Positions 17,585 through 26,318 of a DNA stretch of 33,554 bases are shown piece by piece. The stretch is from CAZBSE01 sp964494385. GTDB taxonomy: Bacteria; Actinomycetota; Humimicrobiia; Humimicrobiales; Humimicrobiaceae. The notes under the pieces are model-generated. The model had not been told where the DNA came from and made no database searches. It saw nothing but the letters and a program-made list of their open reading frames with translations. The stretch spans positions 1 to 33,554 of the forward strand of contig CAZBSE010000019.1 of NCBI GenBank assembly GCA_964494385.1, read 5' to 3'. The position numbers and the translations under genes were made by a program. The stretch's first letter is position 1; each line of letters opens with the position of its first letter.

Positions 17585-17902
17585 TTTAAAATCTTCATCC
17601 GGTAAATGATAATTTTAATAAGATTATAATACTGTTATTAAAAATATATAAGTCTTATTGCCCGGTATGTTGTTATTGTTCTGATAAAATACTTATGCCT
17701 TGCTATTATTCAGCAAGAAGGCTACGGCTGCAGAAAATCTGAATAAAAGTTATCAGATTCACTTTAATCAAAATAGATATTGTAATTATGCGGCAAGAGG
17801 TTTAATATACTGAAGCTTAAGTAGGTCATAAAAGATTTTTTTAAAAAAGCCGGAAGTAATTAATGGCAATACCCGGCAGTAATGATTTGAGATGTAATAA
17901 TC
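17585..17902. other. Divergent intergenic region with two hairpins
   Basis: A 318-base gap between the membrane protein and typA. A hairpin of CTTGCT/AGCAAG lies at 17699-17717, extended by GCC/GGC with a 2-base bulge to 17697-17722. A second possible stem, GCCGG/CCGGC, lies at 17849-17877 shortly before typA. They could be leader structures of typA. No clear promoter pair or known riboswitch is seen. Confidence 0.35.
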
Positions 17903-19714
17903 ATGGAAATTCGTAATGTTGCAATTATCGCCCATGTCGATCATGGCAAGACTACCCTGGTAGATTCGCTGCTTCGTCAGTCTAAAACGAAATTAAACAA
18001 GGAAGTTGCTTCGGCAGACTGTATAATGGACAGCAATGAACTTGAAAGGGAACGGGGTATTACAATTTTTTCAAAAAATGCCTCGGTGATCTGGCACGGT
18101 ATAAAGATCAATATTATAGATACTCCGGGCCACGCTGATTTTGGCGGTGAGGTCGAGAGGGTTTTAAAAATGGCGGAAGGCTCGCTTCTGCTTGTGGATG
18201 CCCAGGAGGGACCTATGCCGCAGACACGTTTTGTTTTAAAAAAGGCTCTTGAACTTGGTCATAAAATTATTGTGGTCATCAATAAAATAGATAAACCCAT
18301 TTCCAATATAAATAAAGCCTTAAATGATACTTTTGACCTTTTTATAGATCTTGGAGCCGATGAAAAAACTGCAAATTTTCCGGTTCTTTATACGTCCTCA
18401 AGAATGGGTAAATCCGGCCTGGAGCCCCATTTGCACCTGATGCAGGATATTACGCCCCTATTCGATGAGATCATAAGCTATATTCCCAAACCCGGCGGGG
18501 ATATAAATCTACCTTTACAGATGCTTGTGACTTCAATAAGCTGGGATAATTACAAAGGCCGTATTGCTACAGGCCGTATCTATAACGGGAAAATTAATGC
18601 TGGGCAGGAAGTCATTAGGGTAAACCGCGAAGGCAGGATGGATAAGTATCGCCTGACTTCACTTATGACATTTCAGGGATTGGCACAGACTGAGGTCAGG
18701 GAAGCAGTAACCGGAGAGATTGTTTCGATTGCGGGAATACCCGATATCATGATCGGTGAGACAATAGCGGATATCAACACACCGATAGCCCTGCCGTTGA
18801 TTGAGATTGAAGAACCTACCGTCAAAATAAATTTCTCTGTCAACTCATCTCCTATTGCAGGCAGTGAAGGTCAGTTTACGACTTCAAGACAGATAAGGGA
18901 AAGGCTCTATAAGGAGCTTGAAAATGATGTAGCATTGAAAGTGGAAGATAATTCTTTAGGCGGATGGATTGTTTCCGGCAGGGGCGAATTTCATTTAGCC
19001 ATTTTTATTGAAAGATTACGCCGGGAAGGTTATGAACTGCAGGTTTCCCAGCCACAGGTTATCACTAAAATCGTAGAAGGCAAAAAATTCGTACCGTATG
19101 AAGAAATTTTCATCTCGGTGCCGGAACAATATTCAGGCGCAGTGATCCAGAAATTAGGAAGCCGATATGGCCAAATGAAGAAAATGGAAATGAGGGAAGG
19201 GATCACATATCTTGAATTTATAATACCGACATATGGTTTATTTGGTTACAGACGGGAATTTATGACCGATACCCGGGGGCACGGTATAATGAATTGCCTT
19301 TTCTACCGTTATATGGCAGACAATGGTGAATGGAAAAAGCGTGAAAGGGGTTCGCTGGTCGCGTGCGAGAACGGAACGACACGATTATACGGCCTTACCA
19401 GTATTCAGAGCAGGGGTGAATTGTTCTATGGTCCGGGTGCTAATGTATATAAGGGCCAGGTAATCGGGCAAAATTCCCGAAAGGAAGACATATGGGTAAA
19501 TGCCTGCAAGGAAAAGCAGCTGTCAAACATGCGTTCCAAAGGTGAAGGCGGCATGGAGCATTTTAACGTTCCAAGGACTATTGGCCTGGATGATGCTCTT
19601 GAATATATTGATGACAGCGAACTTGTAGAAGTGACCCCAAAATCTGTCCGCATACGTAAGATTGCTTTAAGCGAGCTTGAATCAAAGAGGAGCAGAAAAA
19701 TCCTGGTAAAATAA
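17903..19714 (+). CDS. typA: Ribosome-associated GTPase TypA/BipA
   Basis: 603-residue translational GTPase of the EF-G superfamily that binds the ribosome and helps assembly and growth under stress. G1 is AHVDHGKT (residues 10-17), the switch region has ERERGITIFSKN, G3 is DTPGHADFGGEVERV, G4 is NKIDK, and the domain III/V segments include SGRGEFHLAIFIERLRREG, TRGHGIMN and GPGANVYKGQVIGQ. The C-terminal domain, NMRSKGEGG and ESKRSRK, is the BipA-specific part. Length and order match the family. No clear ribosome site in front of ATG 17903. Confidence 0.96.
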   Translation: MEIRNVAIIAHVDHGKTTLVDSLLRQSKTKLNKEVASADCIMDSNELERERGITIFSKNASVIWHGIKINIIDTPGHADFGGEVERVLKMAEGSLLLVDAQEGPMPQTRFVLKKALELGHKIIVVINKIDKPISNINKALNDTFDLFIDLGADEKTANFPVLYTSSRMGKSGLEPHLHLMQDITPLFDEIISYIPKPGGDINLPLQMLVTSISWDNYKGRIATGRIYNGKINAGQEVIRVNREGRMDKYRLTSLMTFQGLAQTEVREAVTGEIVSIAGIPDIMIGETIADINTPIALPLIEIEEPTVKINFSVNSSPIAGSEGQFTTSRQIRERLYKELENDVALKVEDNSLGGWIVSGRGEFHLAIFIERLRREGYELQVSQPQVITKIVEGKKFVPYEEIFISVPEQYSGAVIQKLGSRYGQMKKMEMREGITYLEFIIPTYGLFGYRREFMTDTRGHGIMNCLFYRYMADNGEWKKRERGSLVACENGTTRLYGLTSIQSRGELFYGPGANVYKGQVIGQNSRKEDIWVNACKEKQLSNMRSKGEGGMEHFNVPRTIGLDDALEYIDDSELVEVTPKSVRIRKIALSELESKRSRKILVK

Positions 19715-19725
19715 GTTAAAGTGCA

Positions 19726-19808
19726 AGGCTTGTTCCCATCCCGAAAATAGAAACTATAAACTCTTCGGCGTTAATGGTACCGCACTTAAGACGGTGCGGG
19801 AATAGAAA
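19726..19808 (+). pseudogene. 5S rRNA relic (orphan, truncated)
   Basis: Twelve bases after typA the DNA reads TTGTTCCCATCCCGAA, then GAAACTATAAACTCTTCGGCG, ATGGTACCGCAC and GACGGTGCGGGAATAG, in the order and spacing of bacterial 5S rRNA loops B to E. The usual CCGAACAC and GAAGTTAAG are changed, with about two extra bases. The 5' strand of helix I and the first 30 or so bases are missing. The CCGCAC/GTGCGG hairpin (19780-19799) corresponds to helix IV. No 16S or 23S is adjacent. It is a decayed fragment, not a working gene. Confidence 0.65.
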
Positions 19809-19815
19809 AAATATT

Positions 19816-19905
19816 AGCCGGCCGGCCACTATGGGCAATATTAAAACAAAAATTTTACTGTTAAGTCAGGAAATTTTCATACCTGAATTGAGTTTCAGGC
19901 TTTAA
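19816..19905 (+). repeat. Dispersed repeat, second-half copy B1
   Basis: Begins at GCCGGCCGGCC and contains TTTTACTGTTAAGTCAGG, then ATACCTGAATTGAG. It matches the second part of the repeat at 27617-27691 and 32640-32682. It abuts the 5S relic directly. The arms TCAGG/CCTGA can form a short hairpin. Read in one frame it gives ILLLSQEIFIPELSFRL before a stop. Confidence 0.55.
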
Positions 19906-19987
19906 TTGCATAAAAGTCACTATGATTATTTACTTTAAAAGGAAAAAATGGCTTTAAGTCAGAAGGGGCGGCAACAGGCCCAATTAT

Positions 19988-21553
19988 TTAAAGACTTGAC
20001 ATTAATTTTTCTTTTGAAATAATTTTAATAAAAATATTTACCAGCTTAGTATCAAATTGTGTTCCCGAACATCTTTTTAATTCCTTTAAAGCTTCTTTTT
20101 TCGTGACTGCTTTTTTATAAGTTCTACCGTTTGTCATAACATCATAGGCATCAACTATCGATATGATGCGTGATGTAAGTGGAATATTATCACCTTTTAA
20201 ACCATGCGGGTATCCTTTTCCATTCCACCACTCATGATGTCCCAGAACGCCTTCAGCTATGTGCGCAAGCTGTGGGTTTGATTCACAAATATTATAACCA
20301 ATCACGGGATGTTTTTTTATTAAAAACCATTCTTTTTTGGTAAGTCCTCTTTCGCTTGTAAGTATTTCTTCAGATAATGCAATTTTACCAATATCGTGAA
20401 GAGTAGAAAGCAGTGAAAGCTCGTCTATTTTATTATTCGGAAGGTTTATAATATTCCCTATTTCTTGTGACAGCTTTTTTAAGCGTTCTGCGTGTTCTCT
20501 GGTTTCTAGACTTTTTTCATATAATGTTCTCTCAAGTGATGATGTTATCGAACTATATATACTTTTTCTTTCAATTAGCTTATGCCTATACATATTATCT
20601 TCTGCTTCTTTTATCACATCTTGAAAATCTTGGTTTATTTTTTCTTTTGTCGCTGATCCCAGAGCTATGCTTATGGGTATTCTATGTTTACTGGTTAGGA
20701 TGCACACATTTTTTATTCTGTTCATAATTTCTTCCGCATCCTCTTTTTTAGTTTTAGGAAGCAGAATTGTAAACTCATCTCCTCCCCATCTTGCAACGAC
20801 ATCTTCTTTTCTGCAAAATGCTTTTAGCAATTCTGCTACTTTAACAATTAGCTTATCGCCTTCCAGATGGCCCAAAGCATCATTTACCAGCTTTAGCCTG
20901 TTTATATCACCGATTGCAAAACTTATGGGAAGCTGTCTTTGTGTATCCTGCCTTTTTATTTCTTCCTCAAAATAGGCTCTATTATAAAGTCCGGTAAGAT
21001 TGTCATGGAAAGAGAGGTATACAATTCTTCCTTCTACTTTTTTACGCTCTGTTATATTTCTTACTATTCCTTCATAATAAACCGGTTTTTCTCTTTCAAA
21101 AATTACCCTGGAGTTAATCTCTACCCATATGATGGTTCCATCTTTTTTCTTAAGTTGTGTTTCAAATAATCTATTTCTTTCCTTTGAAGTCGGCCTACTT
21201 TTTTTGGAGACATATAACTGGTATGGAATATTTATATTATATAATTCCCCCTTATTGGAGTATCCTAACATTTTTACCAGCGCCATGTTAGCATTAATAT
21301 AATTTCCAGTTAGAGTACTTTTATACATGCCGTCAAGGGAGTTTTCAAAAAATGACTTGTAGTCTTCTTCTTTTTTTTTAGAAAGTTCTTCTGTTTTTTT
21401 TTGTTTATCGGACAATTTTAAAAGTTTCAACTCTATGGGTTTGCAGGAACTCGTTGTTTCGTTTTTATTTATTACCGCTTTATCATTTGGAACTTTTCTA
21501 GAATTATGTTTATTTAATTTTTTGCGTTTATTAATTTTATTATTTATTTTCAT
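19988..21553 (-). CDS. PAS-GGDEF-HD-GYP protein (cyclic di-GMP turnover)
   Basis: 521-residue cytoplasmic signalling protein without membrane helices. A basic, lysine-rich N-terminus and short coiled coil (1-65) are followed by a PAS domain (about 66-172, ending GIVRNITERKK). A GGDEF domain comes next (about 178-335), with DNLTGLYNRAYFEEE, GDINRLKLVND and intact GGDEF at 257-261. An inhibitory-site motif R248-x-x-D251 lies five residues before it. The HD-GYP domain (about 345-515) has HD at 386-387, HH at 439-440 and GYP at 447-449. It could both make and break c-di-GMP, gated by the PAS signal. The start ATG has no ribosome site. Confidence 0.93.
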   Translation of the reverse strand: MKINNKINKRKKLNKHNSRKVPNDKAVINKNETTSSCKPIELKLLKLSDKQKKTEELSKKKEEDYKSFFENSLDGMYKSTLTGNYINANMALVKMLGYSNKGELYNINIPYQLYVSKKSRPTSKERNRLFETQLKKKDGTIIWVEINSRVIFEREKPVYYEGIVRNITERKKVEGRIVYLSFHDNLTGLYNRAYFEEEIKRQDTQRQLPISFAIGDINRLKLVNDALGHLEGDKLIVKVAELLKAFCRKEDVVARWGGDEFTILLPKTKKEDAEEIMNRIKNVCILTSKHRIPISIALGSATKEKINQDFQDVIKEAEDNMYRHKLIERKSIYSSITSSLERTLYEKSLETREHAERLKKLSQEIGNIINLPNNKIDELSLLSTLHDIGKIALSEEILTSERGLTKKEWFLIKKHPVIGYNICESNPQLAHIAEGVLGHHEWWNGKGYPHGLKGDNIPLTSRIISIVDAYDVMTNGRTYKKAVTKKEALKELKRCSGTQFDTKLVNIFIKIISKEKLMSSL

Positions 21554-21720
21554 TTTACTTAATTATTAAAACTATTTATTATTGTTATAGTATATTTATA
21601 TATTTTAATAGTATATAATTTATAACATATTTATTAATTATAACATTAATTATAATAATATCAAATATCATAAAATTATTATATATATTTAATATTTTAT
21701 ATGTATTTACATCCTACTGG
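21554..21720. other. AT-rich spacer
   Basis: Almost pure A/T DNA upstream of the c-di-GMP gene (reverse strand). It probably contains that gene's promoter, but TATAAT-like strings are too frequent to choose one. Confidence 0.4.
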
Positions 21721-21812
21721 ATGATTTTTATACATTGGTTAATATGCTGCATGGGAAAAAATGGTCCGGATATTTTACAAAGATTAGAGGTCTTGAGTCA
21801 GCCCGAAGATTT

Positions 21813-23276
21813 CTATTCAGCTAACAGTTGCAAGGCTTCAGATTCTTTATCTATTATCATGTTTAATTTATCAGTTGTCACAGACATCTCAAATGATATT
21901 TCTGAGAAAATTTCTCCTGATTCCTGATACAGCAATGCAGGTTCTGCCATACTATTCTTATTCAAGTAATTTGAAAATTCAGTTCTTGACCTTCCAAGTT
22001 CATTAAGTAAAAAACAGGTGCGTTCCAGGCTATTGGGATTATCTGCAAACTTACTTATTTGGAAGACTGAATCTTTTGATATATCTACGTTCCATCTTAT
22101 GATTTCATTAAAAGGTTTTTGGGATACCGGGTCCGAAAGATATATCATCCAGAATGGGCCAAGTTTCTGTCCTATTTCATTGCCCTTCTCCCAGGCCCGC
22201 ATGAAGTTTTCTAAATTTGCAGGAATATTTGCCGCAGCCTCAGTTGGATCGGTAGGATCGTTAAGATAAATATTATTTTCATCATAGCCTGTTACCACCA
22301 TGTAATGATCATAATGATCCTTTTCCATACTATTTTTCCAGAAATCAGAAACCAGTGTAAAATCATCATATAGGTAATAACAGTCGAGATAAACTACTAC
22401 CGGATTTCCGGAAGATACAACAGACTTTAGATGTGCAAATGAATCCTTCCCATCATCAAAATAGATTATTTCTTTTGCCTGACTTCCAAATTTTAACTGG
22501 GGGGAGTAGTAAGATGCCGAATCATTCCCTCCGTCCTTAAGTCCAAGAGTAAATGAAGTGTTCAGGTTATTGGTTGCATGTATTATACAGGCTTCTCCGA
22601 TCCCATTACTTAAAACTGAGGTTTCACCATCATCTATATATCCTGCATTTGTTCCTATACCGCTTGCAGCTAATATTTCACAAAACTCTATTTGCGGCTC
22701 CTGATATTTTACCAGCATGGAAAAAGAACCAAGATAACATAGGCCCGGCCTATCCCGATTGCCGGAATACACAAGCTCTACATCTAATTGATAATCATCC
22801 GGGGACCAGGCTGCTGTAAATTCGATTTCTTTACTGGATATTTCTTCCTCTGCGATTATTTCAATAGAGGATACATTTTCTACAATCAGAAGAAGCATTC
22901 CCTGATTTTTTTTCAGGGTTCCTTGTGCTTTAACTGTTTCCCCTTTTTGGATATCGGTAAGTTTTTCTTCGGCAATAGAGCTTAAAAGCCGGCTTTCAAT
23001 AAATATGCCTATGGTACCGCTTTCATCTTCCACATCAAGAAATAATCCATCAGGGGATTCGTCCATGAATACAATTGATCCCATTACTGTAAATTCTTTT
23101 CCCTGCTCTTCCTCTTTTATATCTGAGATTGTTGTAATCTTCGTGGTTTCCGGTATTTCTGTTACTTCTTGTGTCTCCTCCTCGGGTGTAATAACGGTAA
23201 CAGGCTTACATGAGGATAGAATTAACATGGCGCAGAAGATTACTGCGCAAAGGGCAATTAAATACCTGTTTTTCAT
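21813..23276 (-). CDS. Lipoprotein with OB-like domain and C39-like peptidase domain
   Basis: 487 residues. AGGAGA lies 5 bases before ATG 23276. The signal peptide ends in lipobox LSSC (Cys23), so the protein is anchored outside the cytoplasmic membrane. After an acidic/threonine linker, residues about 50-140 look like an OB-fold (GKEFTVMGSIVFMDESPDGL, VKAQGTLKKNQGMLLLIVEN). Residues about 175-395 resemble C39-type papain-fold proteins: a Cys in RPGLCYLGSFSMLVKY, and HYDHYMVVTGYDE followed by IYLNDP as the His/Asp region. The last 90 residues are helical. A secreted cysteine peptidase or inactive relative is likely; the target is unknown. Confidence 0.65.
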   Translation of the reverse strand: MKNRYLIALCAVIFCAMLILSSCKPVTVITPEEETQEVTEIPETTKITTISDIKEEEQGKEFTVMGSIVFMDESPDGLFLDVEDESGTIGIFIESRLLSSIAEEKLTDIQKGETVKAQGTLKKNQGMLLLIVENVSSIEIIAEEEISSKEIEFTAAWSPDDYQLDVELVYSGNRDRPGLCYLGSFSMLVKYQEPQIEFCEILAASGIGTNAGYIDDGETSVLSNGIGEACIIHATNNLNTSFTLGLKDGGNDSASYYSPQLKFGSQAKEIIYFDDGKDSFAHLKSVVSSGNPVVVYLDCYYLYDDFTLVSDFWKNSMEKDHYDHYMVVTGYDENNIYLNDPTDPTEAAANIPANLENFMRAWEKGNEIGQKLGPFWMIYLSDPVSQKPFNEIIRWNVDISKDSVFQISKFADNPNSLERTCFLLNELGRSRTEFSNYLNKNSMAEPALLYQESGEIFSEISFEMSVTTDKLNMIIDKESEALQLLAE

Positions 23277-23361
23277 AATCTCTCCTTTTAAACAATTTCT
23301 TAGACATTTTTAGCCTAAAATTCTATCGAAGATATCTACTAAAAACCATCCATAAAGTTAA

Positions 23362-23384
23362 TTGTTTATTTAAACGATAAACAA
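23362..23384. repeat. Inverted repeat upstream of the lipoprotein gene
   Basis: TTGTTTA (23362-23368) and TAAACAA (23378-23384) are exact complements around 9 bases. It lies between the end of the aldo/keto reductase gene and the lipoprotein start, about 90 bases from the latter. It could be an operator or a weak terminator; there is no run of T after it on the reverse strand. Confidence 0.3.
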
Positions 23385-23436
23385 AAAGCATGACTGAACT
23401 GATGTTAGAAAATTATTATACTTTTATAGAAGAATC

Positions 23437-24576
23437 CTACCCGGACATTAAATATTTATGTGCAGCTTTAAGTTTATCTATTATAGTTATATGCTGGGGG
23501 CAGGCTTCCTCACACTGACCGCACTCAATACACTGAGAAGCATCCATTTTGTTGCTGCAAAACCAGGACTTGTATCCTTCTTTCAAGATCTCAGGGTCAC
23601 CCATGAATGCACTATTATATTGCCATAAGACTCCAGGAATATTTACCCCGGATGGGCAAGGCATGCAATATGAACATCCTGTACATCTTACCTTTAACTT
23701 TTTTTCGTAAAGTTTTTTTACTTCTTTAAAAGTCTGTACTTCATTTTCTGTAATTGAATTTGGAAATGCTTTCTCAAATATCTTAATATCTTCGCTTAAT
23801 TGTTCCATAGCGCTAACCCCGCTAAGGATTATTGTTGCTTCCTGGAAATTGGCAAGCCACCTGAATGCCCATTCTGCAGGGGTTCTTTTTATCCCTGAAT
23901 TGTCCCATTTCTCTACTATGTCCGGTGGAACATTTTCCCCTAAAAGTCCCCCGAGCAGCGGTTCCATAATAACTACTCCAATGTTTTTAGATGCAGCATA
24001 TTTCAATCCCTCTATTCCTGCTTGATAATATTCTCCCATAAAGTTGAGCTGAATCTGACACATGTCCCAACTATATGAATCTATTATCTCTTTAAAGAGC
24101 TTCAAGTCATCGTGAAATGAAAATGCCCTGTATATTATCTTTTTCTCTTTTTTGGCATTATCCAGTTTATCAAGAAGTTTAAACTTTTTTACTTTTTCCC
24201 AGGAATCCTTGCCAAGTCCATGGAGCAGATAAAAATCGGTATATTTGGTCTTAAGTCTTTTTAATGACTCATTCAAAAGGGTATCAAAGTCCTCTGGTTT
24301 TTCCACCATGCTTACTGGTGACTTTGTTGCTATAAATACTTTCTCTCTCAAACCTCCATTTAAGGCTTTACCAAGAATTGCTTCACTGTCTTTATAAACA
24401 TATGCCGTATCAAAATAATTTACTCCATTTTCTGCCGCATACTTTATCATTTTAATACTTTCAAGCTCATCTATTATGCTTTTACCGGAACTGTTCTTTT
24501 TATTTGGGAATCTCATACACCCCATGCCGAACCTTGATACTTTTATGTTTAGTTTTGGAAATTTTATATATTGCAA
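23437..24576 (-). CDS. Aldo/keto reductase with C-terminal 4Fe-4S ferredoxin domain
   Basis: 379 residues. The barrel spans about 1-280 with NAD(P)-dependent reductase residues: Asp and Tyr in YFDTAYVY, Lys in IATKSP, His in LLHGLG, then IGVVIMEPLLGG and IILSGVSAMEQL. The C-terminal region has CTGCSYCMPCP and CIECGQCEEACP, which would bind two 4Fe-4S clusters, as in predicted oxidoreductases of the YdhV/aldo-keto type in anaerobes. This suggests ferredoxin-linked electron transfer. Single gene, no ribosome site of note. Confidence 0.88.
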   Translation of the reverse strand: MQYIKFPKLNIKVSRFGMGCMRFPNKKNSSGKSIIDELESIKMIKYAAENGVNYFDTAYVYKDSEAILGKALNGGLREKVFIATKSPVSMVEKPEDFDTLLNESLKRLKTKYTDFYLLHGLGKDSWEKVKKFKLLDKLDNAKKEKKIIYRAFSFHDDLKLFKEIIDSYSWDMCQIQLNFMGEYYQAGIEGLKYAASKNIGVVIMEPLLGGLLGENVPPDIVEKWDNSGIKRTPAEWAFRWLANFQEATIILSGVSAMEQLSEDIKIFEKAFPNSITENEVQTFKEVKKLYEKKLKVRCTGCSYCMPCPSGVNIPGVLWQYNSAFMGDPEILKEGYKSWFCSNKMDASQCIECGQCEEACPQHITIIDKLKAAHKYLMSG

Positions 24577-24765
24577 AAGTCCGCTACCCCCTGATTCATA
24601 TTTATATAATTGTAAGACAATAACATAAAAGCATCAATTTATTTAATATCTTATCGGTTATATAAAATTTCAAGTTGATATCGGATAACAATTTTTCAAT
24701 TCATTATTAGTAAGAAATAACCGCGAACAATTAGCACAGTATTTAATGGGTCGCTGCACAAACAA

Positions 24766-25758
24766 TCAACCACCCGTATCCTCCTTATTGCAAGTTGCAG
24801 GCAGTCTCACTATGGAGGACCCACCCCAATTCTTGGTGCAAAGCTTATTGCCTGGACGGTGTGCATCCAGGCGAGCCCGCCCAAAGTCTCGGTGCCACCA
24901 ACCGGTCGGCACAAGGTCACTTTTTACATGTTTTACATATTTTACATATTGACCAAGAAACCATAAGGCATTGCTATCATGCCTGTCATTACTTACTTCA
25001 TTGATTGTTTCGAGCCGGGTAAGAAATTTTGTAATAAAATCTTCAAGTGTTTTTCCTGTTTCTCCTTGATAAACTCGCGTCTGTAATGTTCGTAAGTAAT
25101 CACGAGGAGAAGAGCCTATTTCTAATTGTCTTCTACCTCCTAATATCTTTCCCCGGCCTTGCCCGGGCATAATGGGTAAACTTTCAACTAATCCAACGGA
25201 CCAGCCCGGAACGGCACAAATACGTCCATTATTGACTACTTCTAATTTGGTCTGTGCCTGATGATTGCTTGAATATTCTTGAGGAAAATATACAAGCTCG
25301 TCTGTATCTAGTGCCTGTCTTAAGGTATCCCATATCCAGACATGTTTTTCGGTATTGACACGAACAGGTATTAAAGGATCAGAAGGAGAATGTCTGGTTT
25401 GATAAATTTTTCCTTCTGCTGCATGTTTGGAAATAGCTGCTTTCATTCGGTCAATAAAAAGAGATGCAGGCATTGCCATGGGTGTTAATTCTAAATGATC
25501 AAACCCTTGTGGAACTTTTTTGCCTACAAGCTCTCTATTATGAACAAATAGTTCTATAACCTGTTCCAGGGTTGGTACAGGATATTCTCTTCCATCTATT
25601 CCAATCACCCCAATGCTTTCTGATTTCGAAAGGGCCGTGAGAATGCCGGTGCGGTTTAAGACGGTAACGCAATGGGTATATTCCCTTTCAACAGGAAACT
25701 CGCCTAATTTAGGAACTCCTTTCATATGCATTGATGTGTCTATAGATTGTTTTGGCAT
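24766..25758 (-). CDS. Foreign-looking protein of unknown function
   Basis: 330 residues starting at ATG 25758. Base composition is visibly richer in G+C than its neighbours, above all in the 3' end. The main part (GEFPVEREYTHCVTVLNRTG, SIGVIGIDGREYPVPTLEQV) looks like a soluble protein that could bind nucleic acid or another protein. I have no firm family. The sequence near 24922-24948 carries three tandem 9-base units (TTTTACATA type), read as YVKYVKHVK. After them the tail WWHRDFGRARLD lies on DNA with strong hairpins (GCCTGGA/TCCAGGC at 24850-24872), so the true C-terminus may be different. Likely acquired by transfer; no transposase beside it. Confidence 0.55.
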   Translation of the reverse strand: MPKQSIDTSMHMKGVPKLGEFPVEREYTHCVTVLNRTGILTALSKSESIGVIGIDGREYPVPTLEQVIELFVHNRELVGKKVPQGFDHLELTPMAMPASLFIDRMKAAISKHAAEGKIYQTRHSPSDPLIPVRVNTEKHVWIWDTLRQALDTDELVYFPQEYSSNHQAQTKLEVVNNGRICAVPGWSVGLVESLPIMPGQGRGKILGGRRQLEIGSSPRDYLRTLQTRVYQGETGKTLEDFITKFLTRLETINEVSNDRHDSNALWFLGQYVKYVKHVKSDLVPTGWWHRDFGRARLDAHRPGNKLCTKNWGGSSIVRLPATCNKEDTGG

Positions 25759-25907
25759 ACCCTATGATACCATTTTTTGGTTAGATTTTTCCACCAGTCT
25801 AATATGTTTAAAGATTAATATTAAGGAGTAGCTGTATCAATAAGTTTCGATTATAAACATATAGGAAATGACAAAAAGTTTATTGGCTAATGACTATTTT
25901 AGTTAAT

Positions 25908-25970
25908 TGGCTAGCCCGGGTAGTGAAATTTCGAACCAATTTTTAAAAGAAATATTCAATTTAAAAGAAC
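25908..25970 (+). repeat. Dispersed repeat, copy 2
   Basis: Starts TGGCTAGCCCGGG and ends GAAATTTCGAACC plus AATTTTTAAAAGAAAT. It lies in the 323-base gap between the foreign-looking gene and the toxin-antitoxin pair, same orientation as all other copies. One frame reads LASPGSEISNQFLKEIFNLK without stops. Confidence 0.75.
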
Positions 25971-26008
25971 TATCTAATTGTTTCAGAATCTTTAATTAAA
26001 AAATCTCT

Positions 26009-26036
26009 TTGAAAAGAATACATTATTTGATAATAT
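26009..26036 (+). promoter_or_regulatory. Promoter of the toxin-antitoxin pair
   Basis: -35 TTGAAA at 26009-26014, a 16-base spacer and -10 TAATAT at 26031-26036, directly abutting the large inverted repeat that follows. The -10 is weak; the placement next to the operator supports it. Confidence 0.4.
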
Positions 26037-26065
26037 ACATACAGACATATATACGTCTGTATGTA
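26036..26065. promoter_or_regulatory. Antitoxin operator (perfect 11-base inverted repeat)
   Basis: Arms TACATACAGAC (26036-26046) and GTCTGTATGTA (26055-26065) are exact complements around ATATATAC. They lie directly before the AAGGAG ribosome site of the antitoxin, where the antitoxin or the TA complex normally binds to repress its own operon. Confidence 0.7.
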
Positions 26066-26081
26066 AAAAAGGAGAATTATA

Positions 26082-26309
26082 ATGAGTAAGAGAATGACAG
26101 TTGTATTCAAAAACGAGAATACTTATACACATTTAAAAGTCGAGGCAGCTAAAAGAAACATTAATGCAAGTGATATAGTTTCCGAAGCAGTTGTTGAGTG
26201 GATTGAAAGTCAGGAAGATTTAGAGTTAGCACCACTGATAAGAAACAGTCACGAAGAAGTAAAATCCAGGGGTACTAAATCCTGGAAAGAATTAAAAGCA
26301 AACCTATAG
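26082..26309 (+). CDS. Ribbon-helix-helix antitoxin
   Basis: 75 residues. The N-terminus MSKRMTVVFKNENTYTHLKV is the beta strand and first helix of a ribbon-helix-helix fold, followed by INASDIVSEAVVEWIES. The acidic, unstructured C-terminal half would wrap the toxin. AAGGAG lies before ATG 26082. It forms a two-gene operon with the toxin and is expected to neutralise it and autorepress through the inverted repeat upstream. Confidence 0.8.
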   Translation: MSKRMTVVFKNENTYTHLKVEAAKRNINASDIVSEAVVEWIESQEDLELAPLIRNSHEEVKSRGTKSWKELKANL

Positions 26310-26318
26310 TTGGCATCA

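Noticed and set aside
16875..17609. Forward gene of 244 codons opposite the membrane protein
   Set aside because: It is the antisense frame of the reverse-strand gene, which has sensible helices, beta strands and composition. The forward frame has no ribosome site or domain pattern.
19780..19799. Terminator of typA
   Set aside because: The GC-rich hairpin is followed by GAATAGAAAAA, not by T residues, and it is explained as 5S helix IV.
19726..19808. Functional 5S rRNA gene
   Set aside because: The 5' third is missing and conserved bases of loops B and C are altered; helix I cannot form.
24766..25758. Insertion-sequence transposase
   Set aside because: No DDE or HUH motif is visible, and no terminal inverted repeats or target duplications flank the gene.
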